A DNA stretch of 64,000 nt from Candidatus Eiseniibacteriota bacterium (lineage in GTDB: Bacteria; Eisenbacteria; RBG-16-71-46; CAIMUX01; WJJG01), in assembly GCA_023129715.1 (NCBI GenBank), contig JAGMBO010000043.1:1-64000 (forward strand), written 5' to 3'. The position numbers and the translations under genes are program-made. Every line of letters begins with the position of its first letter. Position 1 is the stretch's first letter. Below, piece by piece: positions 46,101 through 53,984 of the stretch. The notes beneath the pieces are model-generated. The model was not told the DNA's origin and ran no database searches. It saw nothing but the letters and a program-made list of their open reading frames with translations.

Positions 46101-46498
46101 GCGGCCGGGTCGGCATCGAGTGGGAACTCAACCATCCGCCGGCCGGCATAGTTGTCGCGCCAACTTCCGCCCCGGATCTCGTGCGTGTTGTCGAGGGCCA
46201 TCGAACCGACGCGCAGGTCGACATCGAGGAAACGGCGCGACGACTCCTCGGGCACCATCGCCCCGCCGTCCCGCACGGAGAGCTGCAGCACATGCCGGTC
46301 GGTGACCGCATACTGCAGGTAGTAGAGTGGAACGTCCGCTGCCTGCGCGAGGTTTTCCAGCGAGCGTTCCAGCTCGGTCTCCATGATGGCGAGCAGGTCT
46401 CCGTCGTCTCCCGCATGGACGGGGGCGGTCAGCGAGGCAGTCAGCAGAATAGCCGCCAGCAGGTATATGACGAGGGAGGGCTTGATTGGATTGCGCAT
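43133..46498 (-). CDS. exported fusion of two TldD/PmbA-like halves (one active-looking, one degenerate)
   Basis: The 1121-residue protein begins with a signal peptide (1-29). The first half (about 30-570) has the TldD metal motif HEIFGH (318-323) inside PYIGPAILRNRASGVFFHEI, plus GTPLTSFSKILLTGDD near its end. The second half (about 600-1110) repeats the same landmarks: EYVGPVLFTDFAAAQFLSQL aligns without gaps, but His, Glu and His become Ser, Gln and Asp. TldD and TldE normally work as a cytoplasmic heterodimer of an active and an inactive subunit. Here both occur in one exported chain. The start follows AAGGAG at about 46505. Confidence 0.85.
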   Translation of the reverse strand: MRNPIKPSLVIYLLAAILLTASLTAPVHAGDDGDLLAIMETELERSLENLAQAADVPLYYLQYAVTDRHVLQLSVRDGGAMVPEESSRRFLDVDLRVGSMALDNTHEIRGGSWRDNYAGRRMVEFPLDADPAAVRAALWNETEYQYRKAQERYTKVLTNRQVMVEEEDQSNDFSPTEAHRYQEPILHTAVDRDHWQGILDRVGEYLARAPRVQNSRASLSVTDEATYMVSGEGSHLQHGNHYARLRLQVEGMADDGMVLSRGHTFDAARPERLPDEKTVSATAERLVAELVALCGAAVVEPYIGPAILRNRASGVFFHEIFGHRIEGHRQKSESEGQTFTKKVGEQILPEFISIYDDPTMTQFAGVDLRGTYRFDDEGVPSERVTVVERGTLHNFLTSRSPIERFPASNGHGRREFGNDVVARQGNLIVASEKTVPHAQLRDSLIAECRRQGKPYGLVFDDISGGFTMTGRGGPQAFKVNPLLVYRVYADGRPDEVVRGVDIVGTPLTSFSKILLTGDDPAVFNGTCGAESGRVPVSAISPSILVSEVEVEKRPKGQDKPPILALPERGDDEQPADDPVFQAMEDELRRSMEHLVIAEMPPPYFLSYRIQDNQTVSIQARYGALVQAEENRQRYLYLDLRVGDPALDNTGFVGSWNDLADHRKPITEEDDYASLRHQIWLHTDAAYKHALESLARKRAYLQAHPRKDPLADLVPAEFEDYADEPLRLEIDLPGWEQEVRQAARILDDYPELQDWNVAYFAAAVTRRFVNSEGHRHRKGELMHHLQISATAQAIDGQRLSSFLQYATRDEEPTSGEALAANIRRMADELVAMTAAPALDEYVGPVLFTDFAAAQFLSQLFIDQLTPVRQPLLAEDWMERHFPTPKLAGRLNRRVFPDFVTITDQPQRRDHEGIHLAGYRAVDDEGVATEALDLIRSGRLVDLPMGRQPTKKLSGSNGHAITLPNQWTTTAVTNLFVESSEPETDLIEKLRDLAREFGNEFGLLVSRLDDGAVSRAYRWSEMNREAPEMLSSPVAVYRIYAEDGRREAVRGLVFDQVSIRTLRDVAALGDDPQVINFRQPSPAMGYRYPIAIVTPSILVEEMELKATTSREPLTVSGRPMASR

Positions 46499-46530
46499 CT
46501 GGTCTCCTTACAGGGGTCCTCCGGGGAGAT

Positions 46531-46676
46531 GCCTCCGGTGCGGGGCCTCCTGTGGAAATGCCTCCGGTGCGGGGCCTCCTGTGGAAATGCCTCCGGTGCG
46601 GGGCCTCCTGTGGAAATGCCTCCGGTGCGGGCCCCCCCCTGTGGAAATGCCTCCGGTCCGGGGCCCTCGGAGTGAT
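46531..46676. repeat. 29-bp minisatellite upstream of the TldD-like gene
   Basis: Units of 29 bases (GCCTCCGGTGCGGGGCCTCC plus TGTGGAAAT) begin at 46531, 46560 and 46589; the fourth (46618) has one extra base and the fifth (46648) is degenerate. On the minus strand, which is the coding strand of the adjacent gene, each unit contains AGGAGGC, a ribosome-binding-like word. Confidence 0.85.
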
Positions 46677-46737
46677 CTACGTCCACCCCAGGGCTTTCCC
46701 GGGATCGCGTGGACTCGTTTTACGGAAAGGCGTTGCC

Positions 46738-47190
46738 CTAGAGAAAACGCTCCACCCGCGCTCGGATCGCCGGCAGTGGCAGCACCCCGGTGATCCGGTC
46801 GACCTCGATGCCGCTGCGCAGGATGACCAGGGTGGGGATTGCCTGGATTCCGAAGCGCGCGGCTGTCGTGGGCGCCGTCTCAGTGTTGAGCCTGATGACC
46901 AGCAGCCGCCCGGCGAGCTCGCTGGCGAGCTGCGCGAGGACCGATGCGAGCGCCTGGCAGGGTGCGCACCATGGAGCCCAGAAGTCGACGAGCGTCGGCA
47001 GGGGACTCATGCGTGTGACGAGATCGAAGCGCGCCTCGCCAACCTCGACCGGCGCCTCGGCGAAGAAGGAGCGGGCCGGCAACTTGGCCTGACACCGCCC
47101 GCAGCGGCCTTGCGCGGCGACCCTGCCTGCCGGAATCCGATTCTTGGCCCCGCAGGAGGGGCATTTCGCCAGAAAACTGTCTCCCGCCAT
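46738..47190 (-). CDS. trxC: thioredoxin 2-like protein (zinc-ribbon thioredoxin)
   Basis: The 150-residue protein has an N-terminal zinc ribbon (CPSC and CGRC pairs) and a thioredoxin fold with the active site WCAPC. The family usually has WCGPC; alanine replaces glycine here, which can alter redox potential. IPTLVILRSG contains the cis-proline. It reduces protein disulfides in the cytoplasm. Length is close to E. coli TrxC (139). The upstream in-frame ATG at 47223 would add eleven residues, but the ATG at 47190 is the likelier start. Confidence 0.9.
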   Translation of the reverse strand: MAGDSFLAKCPSCGAKNRIPAGRVAAQGRCGRCQAKLPARSFFAEAPVEVGEARFDLVTRMSPLPTLVDFWAPWCAPCQALASVLAQLASELAGRLLVIRLNTETAPTTAARFGIQAIPTLVILRSGIEVDRITGVLPLPAIRARVERFL

Positions 47191-47331
47191 CGGCGCCTCA
47201 GTGGTTCTAGACGAGAGGCCCATGAAACGGGTAGTCTATCGGTCCTTCCTCCGCAGGACAAGGGTCGCCGAGGATTCGCCGGGGTCCGGTGAGCCGGCGA
47301 GCAGAGGGTCGAGATGGGCAGTCGATTCGCG

Positions 47332-47350
47332 GGGGGTGCTTGACACCCCC
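47332..47350 (+). promoter_or_regulatory. inverted repeat overlapping a -35 box
   Basis: GGGGGTG (47332-47338), 5 bases and CACCCCC (47344-47350) form a perfect 7-bp inverted repeat overlapping the TTGACA of the DUF4870 promoter. It could be a repressor site. Confidence 0.55.
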
Positions 47351-47367
47351 GGGCGCTAACCTATAAT
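47340..47367 (+). promoter_or_regulatory. consensus sigma-70-type promoter
   Basis: Perfect TTGACA (47340-47345) and perfect TATAAT (47362-47367) are separated by 16 bases. Transcription would start near 47375 and give a leader of about 110 bases ahead of the DUF4870 gene at 47488. Confidence 0.8.
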
Positions 47368-47487
47368 CCGCACTGCAGTATCGATGCTGGATCGCGCAGC
47401 CGGAGCCTGTGGTATTTCGCGCTGTTGTGGGTTCTGTCGAACGGTTCGGGCTGGGTGCAGCGAGGAGTTTGATTCAAGGAGGATGTC

Positions 47488-47865
47488 ATGACCGAGGAGT
47501 TCAATACCGGCACCGCGACACCACCGCCGCCGCCATCGCCCCCGGATGACGCCATCGCTGAGGCCAAGGGCACTGCCTGGCTCTCATATCTGGGCATTCT
47601 CTGGCTGATTCCCATGCTGACGCTCAAGGAGAACCCCTTCGCCAAGTTCCATGTCAAGCAGGGGATCATGCTGTGCCTTTACGCGATCGCAGTGATGATT
47701 GTTGGCTCTATCATTCCGGTTGTTGGGTGGTTCCTCATCATCCCTCTTGGCTCGCTTGCGATTCTCGTGTTGTCGATCATGGGCATCGTCAAGTCGCTCG
47801 GCGGGGAGTACTGGAAAGCACCGCTCGGCGTGAATGCTCTCGCGGAGAAGTGGTTCAAGTTCTAG
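47488..47865 (+). CDS. DUF4870-family small membrane protein
   Basis: The 125-residue protein has a Pro-rich N terminus (TPPPPPSPPDD), then KGTAWLSYLGILWLIPML and KENPFAKFHVKQGIMLCLYA, typical of DUF4870 (Tic20-like fold). A second pair of helices follows (VGSIIPVVGWFLIIPLGSLAILVL). It has four membrane segments in all. AAGGAGG lies 5 bases ahead of the ATG. It is driven by a perfect consensus promoter, so it is likely well expressed. The biological role of the family is not known. Confidence 0.88.
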   Translation: MTEEFNTGTATPPPPPSPPDDAIAEAKGTAWLSYLGILWLIPMLTLKENPFAKFHVKQGIMLCLYAIAVMIVGSIIPVVGWFLIIPLGSLAILVLSIMGIVKSLGGEYWKAPLGVNALAEKWFKF

Positions 47866-47997
47866 CCGGCCGGGGCAATCGGCCCGTCTGAATGGCTCTG
47901 CACGAATCTCGAGCGCGCCGGGGGCGAGTGGACCGAGTGTGATCCGCGGGACCGGCGCGCGCCGGGACAGACTCCTGGCGGCATCGCGCGAAGTGAT

Positions 47998-48855
47998 TCA
48001 GTCCGTGAGAAACGTCTCGCTCCAGACGGTGTCCCAGTCGACGCCGGGATAGGCCGCAGGGAAGTCGGCGACCGGCAGGCCTCCGTCGGCGAGGCTGGGG
48101 CCGAGGCATTCAGGTGAAAGCCGCCGCTGCAGGCGTTGCAGCTCTGCTTGCACCCAGGGGCGGATCTCCTCTCCATGCAGTAGATGCTCCAGCCCCGCGT
48201 CGATCCGCACGGGTTGGAGTCGCAGATACCAGCCCTTCTCCGGGCCACCGGTCGCGATCACCGTCCCGGATACCGGAGCCAGAACATGCACCGGGTCCGC
48301 CCCGGCCCGACAGATCTGCCAGCCAGTGCCCTGCGCGGAGATCTCCGTTCCGATTGCCGGCAACTCGACCTGGGGCGCGGCGCCGATCAGGCGTGAGCCG
48401 AGATCGTCAAGCCCTGCGACGAGCGTGCCATCCGCCCGCTGCTCGACCCAGGTGTGGCCGCGATGGTAGAGGCGGCTGGCCGGCATCGCGAAGCCAAAGA
48501 GATCCCCTGACCCCGCGGGACAACTCCCCTCCCCGAAAAGAGCCGTTCGCGGCGCTGTTCCGGATGCCAGGAGACGAGCGTGGAAGGGGCATTCGCCGCA
48601 CGCGAAACCCCTCTGGCACACGCGCGGCTGCGTTCTCCCCGCGAGGGCGTGGCGGCACTGCCGCTGATCGGCGGGCAGTTGTTGGAAACTCTGTTGCCAG
48701 CGGATGACCTCGGCGCGCCGCCCTTGCAGATCGATCCGCGACTTGCGCAGGGAGACGAACAGCACACTGACCAGGATTCCCAGGACCGTGAAGAAGGCAC
48801 CGAGGAAGATCAGGTGGCCCAGGGTCCACTGGAATTCGTAGATGCCGGGAAGCAT
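47998..48855 (-). CDS. membrane-anchored GcvH-like protein (no lipoyl lysine), Qrc-like operon
   Basis: The 285-residue protein has one N-terminal membrane helix (about 10-35), a cysteine-rich stretch (CQRGFACGECPFHARL) and a biotinyl/lipoyl-like domain. That domain shows LYHRGHTWVEQRADGTLVAGLDDL and VHVLAPVSGTVIATG, the GcvH pattern. The lysine that carries lipoate in GcvH should lie seven residues before APVSG, but alanine is there. It closes the Qrc-like operon, 3 bases after the NrfD-like gene's stop (48859). It may be a scaffold or an electron-carrier docking unit. The second GcvH-like protein, at 53985, brackets the same operon. Confidence 0.7.
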   Translation of the reverse strand: MLPGIYEFQWTLGHLIFLGAFFTVLGILVSVLFVSLRKSRIDLQGRRAEVIRWQQSFQQLPADQRQCRHALAGRTQPRVCQRGFACGECPFHARLLASGTAPRTALFGEGSCPAGSGDLFGFAMPASRLYHRGHTWVEQRADGTLVAGLDDLGSRLIGAAPQVELPAIGTEISAQGTGWQICRAGADPVHVLAPVSGTVIATGGPEKGWYLRLQPVRIDAGLEHLLHGEEIRPWVQAELQRLQRRLSPECLGPSLADGGLPVADFPAAYPGVDWDTVWSETFLTD

Positions 48856-48858
48856 GTC

Positions 48859-50196
48859 TTACCTCCGCGAGGTGGGTAGAGTGCCGGCGCCGGCACCGCC
48901 TACCGCAAGGGTTGTTCGCGACGCTGCCCGGGGCGCAACGGAGTCCGGATCCCGGTCAGCCTGCAATTCCCGCTCGCGTGGGTAGAGCGGGAGATAACGA
49001 TAGGAGAGCGAAAAGAGAATCACGGCATAGGCGATCACGGCCAAGAAGCTGGCCATCTCCTGCCAGCTCGGCCAGTAGAGCAGCAGCTTGTCGAACGGTA
49101 GGGAGGGTAACGAGAGAGTCTGGATCGTCATCACGAAACGATTCAGCGCGATGCCGAAACATGCCAACAGGGCGGCGACGATCGCCCACCGCCCCTGCCG
49201 CACTCGGGGAATCAGAAGCATCAGTGCCGGCGCGAGGCCGAAGAGAACGATCTCGGCGAAGAGGATCCAGGTGCCGAATGCGGCGTGGACGTAGAAATCG
49301 TGGCCGAGAAAACCAACTGCCGGCGCAGTGCGATTGAGCCAGATCAGCGTGTCGACTGATTTCAGCAGAACGTAGGAGACGAGCAACCAGCCCGAGATGC
49401 GACCGAGAAGTGTGTAGACCCGCGGGTGTACGAGCCGCTTGCGCGTGAGCGCCTCGGCGAGACGGGTCACTAACATCAGGAAGGCGGGCCCTACGGCAAT
49501 CGCCGAAAGGATGAAGAGAAAGAAAGTCGTCGGCCAGATCGCGAATCCCTCGCGGAAGGCGAAGGGCCGTCCTTGGAGCACGCCGTAGAGGCCGCCCAAC
49601 GACCCCTGGTGGAAGAACGACAGGAATGTTCCCACGGCCGCGAAGACGACCATCACTTTGTGGAGATTGAACTCGAAGACAAGGAAAGCCGGAATTCGAC
49701 GCAGGCGGCGGTTGCGCAAGACGATCGGAATGTACTCGATGAACAGCACGAGGAGATAACAGGTGATGCAGAAAGTTACCTCGGTGAGCATCGAGTGTAC
49801 GTTCGGGTGCCAGAAGGTAAACCAGGCGCGCAGTGGCTGCCCGACGTCGATCATCAGGATCACCACCGCACCGCTGTAGCAGACGAAGCCGACGACCACA
49901 GCACTGTTGATCAGATCTGCGAGTTCCTCGCGCCGCAGGATGTAGAGCAGAAACCCGGTGAAGAAGGCCCCCGCACCAAGGGCGATGACGGCGAGATCCA
50001 GGAAGATCCACAGTCCGAACGCGAAGCGGTTGTCCAGGTTGGTCTGGTTGAGACCCAGGGCCAGACATAGATAGGCGCCATAGAGCCCGAAGGCGAGCAG
50101 CGCCAACCAGGGCACCAGCCAGAGGAGAAATCGCCCCAGGGAGGTGCGCTCAACTCCGCGCATGATCAAGGGGCGGTCGGGCGAAGCGAGCTTCAT
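48859..50196 (-). CDS. NrfD/QrcD-like membrane quinone-interacting subunit
   Basis: The 445-residue protein has about ten membrane helices and belongs to the NrfD/PsrC family that exchanges electrons and protons with menaquinone. Typical segments are FLLWLVPWLALLAFGLYGAY, LNQTNLDNRFAFGLWI and WFTFWHPNVHSMLTEVTFC, the last lying near the quinone site in relatives. Its ATG overlaps the stop of the ferredoxin gene by 4 bases (ATGA), behind a GAGGAGAGACGG site. In a Qrc-like complex it would be the D subunit. Confidence 0.92.
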   Translation of the reverse strand: MKLASPDRPLIMRGVERTSLGRFLLWLVPWLALLAFGLYGAYLCLALGLNQTNLDNRFAFGLWIFLDLAVIALGAGAFFTGFLLYILRREELADLINSAVVVGFVCYSGAVVILMIDVGQPLRAWFTFWHPNVHSMLTEVTFCITCYLLVLFIEYIPIVLRNRRLRRIPAFLVFEFNLHKVMVVFAAVGTFLSFFHQGSLGGLYGVLQGRPFAFREGFAIWPTTFFLFILSAIAVGPAFLMLVTRLAEALTRKRLVHPRVYTLLGRISGWLLVSYVLLKSVDTLIWLNRTAPAVGFLGHDFYVHAAFGTWILFAEIVLFGLAPALMLLIPRVRQGRWAIVAALLACFGIALNRFVMTIQTLSLPSLPFDKLLLYWPSWQEMASFLAVIAYAVILFSLSYRYLPLYPRERELQADRDPDSVAPRAASRTTLAVGGAGAGTLPTSRR

Positions 50197-51041
50197 GATC
50201 TCCGTCTCTCCTCTGCGCGCGGATCCCTGGCGAGCACCTGCTGGTGCCTTAGGGCAGCTACATCCGGTCGCCCGCCGTCCGGGTGCCGCCTACTCGCCGG
50301 AATTCCATTGTGCAACAGGCGCCGCACCCAGGGCTGACTCGAGAGATAGTAGATCTTGGGTTCTGTCCCCAGACGTTCGAGCAAGCGGAAGGCGCGCTCG
50401 CCGTGGACTAGGTCGTAGAGCTCCTGTTTCGGATCGTCGAGGTTGCCGAAATGGATTGCGCCGACCGGGCACGCCTCGAGGCAGGCGGGTCGGTACTCGT
50501 CGTCCCGGATTTGGCGGCGCCCTTCGGCGGCCGCGCGCTGGAGGGCAACCTGGCGCCGGCCATGGCAGAAGTTGCATTTCTCGACGACGCCGCGCATGCG
50601 TGGAGAGACGTCTGGATTGAAGATCTCCTCCATGCCCGCGGGCCAGACCGGGTCCCACCAGGTGAAGTAGCGGGCATGATAGGGGCAGGCGGCCATGCAG
50701 TAACGGCAGCCGAGACAGCGCTCGGGGATCTGACTGACGATTCCGGTCTCGGGATCGATGTCTGTTGCGTGTTGCGGGCAAACGGATACACAGGGCGTGT
50801 GATGGCCGCAGTGTTGGCAGAGGAGCGGAAGATAGGCGGTCCGACTTTCTGGATAAGGGCGCTCGTTGTGAAGACGATAGACGCGTATCCAGGTCAATCC
50901 CTTGCGGTCTCCCGCGGGAGGTGGGGGCACCGAGACGTTGTTTTCCACCGCGCAGGCAACCATGCAGGCGCCGCACCCCGTGCAGCGATCGATGTCGATC
51001 GCCATCCCGTAGCGGACTCGATGCGTCGTGTTTCGGCTCAT
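50193..51041 (-). CDS. 4Fe-4S ferredoxin subunit (QrcC/NrfC-like)
   Basis: From the ATG at 51041 the 282-residue protein carries four iron-sulfur motifs: DRCTGCGACMVACAVENN, CQHCGHHTPCVSVCP, RCLGCRYCMAACPYH and the split CNFC...CLEACPVGAI. These are the sixteen cysteines of the NrfC/PsrB/DmsB family. It would relay electrons between the molybdopterin-family subunit and the NrfD-like membrane subunit. A GTG at 51065 would overlap the upstream stop; the ATG is favoured. Nothing suggests a signal peptide, so export would follow its Tat partner. Confidence 0.93.
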   Translation of the reverse strand: MSRNTTHRVRYGMAIDIDRCTGCGACMVACAVENNVSVPPPPAGDRKGLTWIRVYRLHNERPYPESRTAYLPLLCQHCGHHTPCVSVCPQHATDIDPETGIVSQIPERCLGCRYCMAACPYHARYFTWWDPVWPAGMEEIFNPDVSPRMRGVVEKCNFCHGRRQVALQRAAAEGRRQIRDDEYRPACLEACPVGAIHFGNLDDPKQELYDLVHGERAFRLLERLGTEPKIYYLSSQPWVRRLLHNGIPASRRHPDGGRPDVAALRHQQVLARDPRAEERRRS

Positions 51042-51058
51042 CCTCGAATCTACCTCGC

Positions 51059-53353
51059 TCAGCACTCCACCGGCCGCAGACGGGCGGGGGTCATTCTCCA
51101 GACGCCCTTCTCATTGGGGGACAAGAGCTCCAAGACCGCTGGATACTCCTCCTGGGGAAGATCTCCGAAGCTCGCCGGCGCGGGCCCGGTGGCGATGTGG
51201 ATGACCGCTGGATGCACGGCCGGATCGGTCTGCACCTGGAAGCGCCGTTTGCCGGCGGGCGTCTCGACCCAGGCTGGCAGACCATCCTCGACACCGGCTC
51301 GCCGGGCGGTCTCGGGATGCACGTGCACATCTTCCGGAGAGCTGCGCAGGTGCGATTCGCGATAGAGCTTGGCCATCACCGGCGGCAGCGCCTCTTCCCC
51401 GGCCATGCTCCGGGGGCCGAAGGGCATCAAGGTGAGCGGGTATCCAGCGGCGGAGGGGGCGCTCGCGATTCCCTGGTCCCAGGACGTCGGCTGGCTGGGA
51501 TCGAGAAACGCGCGGCGGGCCGGGCCGAGACGGGCGACGGTCTTGTCGGCATCATCGATCCAGCAGCCTCCCGCGGCGAGTTCCTGCCAGAAAGCCTCCG
51601 CCGAGTCGTAGTCGTCGAGCGGCACCCGGCGCCCATCACGCCCGCGATGCACATGACCGCGAGCGGTCAGGAAGACCGCCGCCGCCCGCTCACGCAGCAA
51701 CATGAGGTAATCCGCATCCCCTCCTGGGGAGGGCATGCCCAGGAGCTTGGCGATTCGCTCCAACAGGGCCGACGGATGGAGCGCCCCGCGAGGTGGTTCT
51801 GCCAGGGGCGCGGCGATCGCCAGTGTGGCGGTCGGTGCGTCCCAGGGGGTGGGCACTTCCTCCCAGAACTCGAGCGGTGCGGGAGCCGGAATGCGTAGCG
51901 CGGCATGGCGTGCGAGACCGCTGCGGAAGGGTGAGAGGCTGACGAGGCGCGCTCCGTGCCGGGCGAGCTTCCGGGTGAGTAGTTCCCAGGGCAGCGCGTG
52001 ATCGGGGAGAGCGCCGTCGACGATCAGCATGCGCAGCGAGCCATCCGGCACGTGGCTGAGCGATGTGACCGCGCCTCCAGGCGCATCGGCGAGGCGCTGG
52101 GGCAGGGGCAGGGCTCGCCGGGAGACGAATCCTCGGCGACGGTCGAGCGCGCCGGTGAGGAGATTCAAGTTCCAGATCGCCTGCTGAGCCTGCGGGTCGA
52201 GCGGACCCCCGCCCGGGTCCTGACCTGGAATGGCCACCGCCGGGCCGGCGGTGGCGAAGCGCCGGGCGACGTCACGAATCGTCGCACTCGAGATTCCGGT
52301 CAGCTGCGCGGTTTGTTCGGGAGGGTAGTGCGCAAGCAGTTCGCGATAACCACAGAGCGCTGAGGATCCGACCGCCGCGCCCTGGTTCAGCGGATCCCCG
52401 CTTGAGGGACGGGCGTCTCCGTCGCCATCGAGCAGCTGGCCTGCGGTTCCCGTTCGGTCGTAGAGGCCCTCATGCACGATCACATGGGCAAGCCCGAGCG
52501 CCAACGCGCACTCGCTCCCGGGCGCGTTCCGCAACCAGAGGCCTGCCCGCTGTGCCGTCGCTGAGGGGCGCGTTTCGACCTGGATCAGCAGCGCAGCGGA
52601 ACTGGTTGTCCCCTCTCCGGCTGAGCCGGCGTAGCGGTCGAACTGGTTGGCGCAGCTGGGGGCGCCCCAGTCATCCAGGACGGGTGCGCCGAAGCTCAGC
52701 AGCGTGCGAATCCCTGCCAGATCGATGCCCAGCGTTGGGAGGGGGGCGCTGCCCATGGCATGGAGAACATCGCTGGAGAATCCCCCTGTCCGTGCGGGGA
52801 TGTAGTGAGCGCCTAGACTGGCGGAGAAGCGCCGATAGATCTCCGAGAGCAATCTTCCGGGGCGGGCATCGAGAATCGCGATCGTCTGCGACGCGCCCAC
52901 ATCTTGTAACTCGTTGATCCATCCAGCCAGGCGCGCAATTGCCTCATCCAACGGCAACGACCGAGCGTCCGCGTCGCGGCCGGTCCCGCCTTCTTCTATG
53001 CGGCCGCCTTCAACGGGGCCCCGCAGGCGTGCGGGGTGATAGCGCAGGTGGTGTCCAGCGATTCCCAGCGGACAGAGTGTCCCGCCTCCGATGGGATCGT
53101 TGGGTAGGCCTGTGAGACGAAAAGCCTGCCCATTCACGATGTCGGCACGGAGACCACAGCCGGCCGGGCAGATGGTGCAGCGGCCGTAGCGGGTCGAGAT
53201 CTCACCACGCGGGAGCCGCGGCAGCCACGACCAGTTCTGTGTCCAGATTGCAGCGTCGTCGAGCAGCTTCCAGGGTAGCGGGGAAAGGGCGATACCGGCC
53301 ATGCCTCCGCCGAAGACTGTCAGGAAATCGCGACGTCGCCAGCCGGTACTCAT
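51059..53353 (-). CDS. molybdopterin-oxidoreductase-family protein (QrcB-like)
   Basis: The 764-residue protein begins with a Tat-type signal (GWRRRDFLTVFGGGMAGIAL). A [4Fe-4S] motif follows, CTICPAGCGLR and, 27 residues later, GGGTLCPLG. The remainder is a typical molybdopterin-family fold (for example GSSALCGYRELLAHYPPEQT, and a C-terminal beta-barrel with HPETARRAGVEDGLPAWVET). In the Qrc menaquinone reductase the homologous subunit has no molybdenum cofactor and only passes electrons. The setting between cytochrome c and QrcC/D-like genes favours that reading over a true reductase. Confidence 0.88.
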   Translation of the reverse strand: MSTGWRRRDFLTVFGGGMAGIALSPLPWKLLDDAAIWTQNWSWLPRLPRGEISTRYGRCTICPAGCGLRADIVNGQAFRLTGLPNDPIGGGTLCPLGIAGHHLRYHPARLRGPVEGGRIEEGGTGRDADARSLPLDEAIARLAGWINELQDVGASQTIAILDARPGRLLSEIYRRFSASLGAHYIPARTGGFSSDVLHAMGSAPLPTLGIDLAGIRTLLSFGAPVLDDWGAPSCANQFDRYAGSAGEGTTSSAALLIQVETRPSATAQRAGLWLRNAPGSECALALGLAHVIVHEGLYDRTGTAGQLLDGDGDARPSSGDPLNQGAAVGSSALCGYRELLAHYPPEQTAQLTGISSATIRDVARRFATAGPAVAIPGQDPGGGPLDPQAQQAIWNLNLLTGALDRRRGFVSRRALPLPQRLADAPGGAVTSLSHVPDGSLRMLIVDGALPDHALPWELLTRKLARHGARLVSLSPFRSGLARHAALRIPAPAPLEFWEEVPTPWDAPTATLAIAAPLAEPPRGALHPSALLERIAKLLGMPSPGGDADYLMLLRERAAAVFLTARGHVHRGRDGRRVPLDDYDSAEAFWQELAAGGCWIDDADKTVARLGPARRAFLDPSQPTSWDQGIASAPSAAGYPLTLMPFGPRSMAGEEALPPVMAKLYRESHLRSSPEDVHVHPETARRAGVEDGLPAWVETPAGKRRFQVQTDPAVHPAVIHIATGPAPASFGDLPQEEYPAVLELLSPNEKGVWRMTPARLRPVEC

Positions 53354-53384
53354 CCTCTTCTCTCCCGCTCGTCTCCGCTCGTCT

Positions 53385-53975
53385 CTACTTGTGGCAGTCC
53401 TGGCAGCTCTCCACGATGCCGCGCTGGCGATGGCAACGCGAGCAATCCCCCATCTTCATCCCATCCCAAGGAGCTGATGCAATCCCGGCGATGTTCGATC
53501 CCCAGATGTCCCGGCTGTAACCACTGATTCGGTTGCGCTGATAGGGACGTAGTCGATCGCTGTGTCCGTGGGGACCATGGCAGCGCTCGCAGGAAATCTC
53601 TGCCAGCACGGTGTGTGCTGCGTGCGGGAAAAAGACGTTGTCTGGCTGGCGTGCATAGACCAGCCAGGGAATCTCGAGGTTGGGGTGGATGAACGCCTCA
53701 ACGAGGTGTTGTTCGGCAGGTGAATCCCCCAAGGCCTCCTCGTGGCAAGTCGCACACAATGCAATTCCGGGCACGCCGCAGAAGCGGCCCGCCTCATCGA
53801 ATGTATGGCACGCCTCACAATCCATGCCGAGCAAGTCACCGGTGTGCGTCGCATGGCTGAATTGCAGTGGCTGATCGATGGTCTCGTAGAGTACGATCGG
53901 CAACCCGAGCCAACCCACGGCCAGGGCCGCGATCAATCCTCCCAGGAACATCAGCTTGCCGCGGTGTCGTGACAC
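53385..53975 (-). CDS. multiheme cytochrome c (QrcA-like)
   Basis: The 196-residue protein has an N-terminal membrane anchor or signal (about 9-30) and five CXXCH heme motifs: CEACH, CATCH, CERCH, CSRCH and CQDCH. Extra histidines (HATHTG, HAAHTV) fit bis-His ligation. QrcA of Desulfovibrio carries six hemes, so one is missing or non-canonical here. It should accept or donate periplasmic electrons, for example from hydrogenase or formate dehydrogenase via soluble cytochromes, to the Qrc-like complex encoded just downstream. Confidence 0.92.
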   Translation of the reverse strand: MSRHRGKLMFLGGLIAALAVGWLGLPIVLYETIDQPLQFSHATHTGDLLGMDCEACHTFDEAGRFCGVPGIALCATCHEEALGDSPAEQHLVEAFIHPNLEIPWLVYARQPDNVFFPHAAHTVLAEISCERCHGPHGHSDRLRPYQRNRISGYSRDIWGSNIAGIASAPWDGMKMGDCSRCHRQRGIVESCQDCHK

Positions 53976-53984
53976 GTGGTCGTC

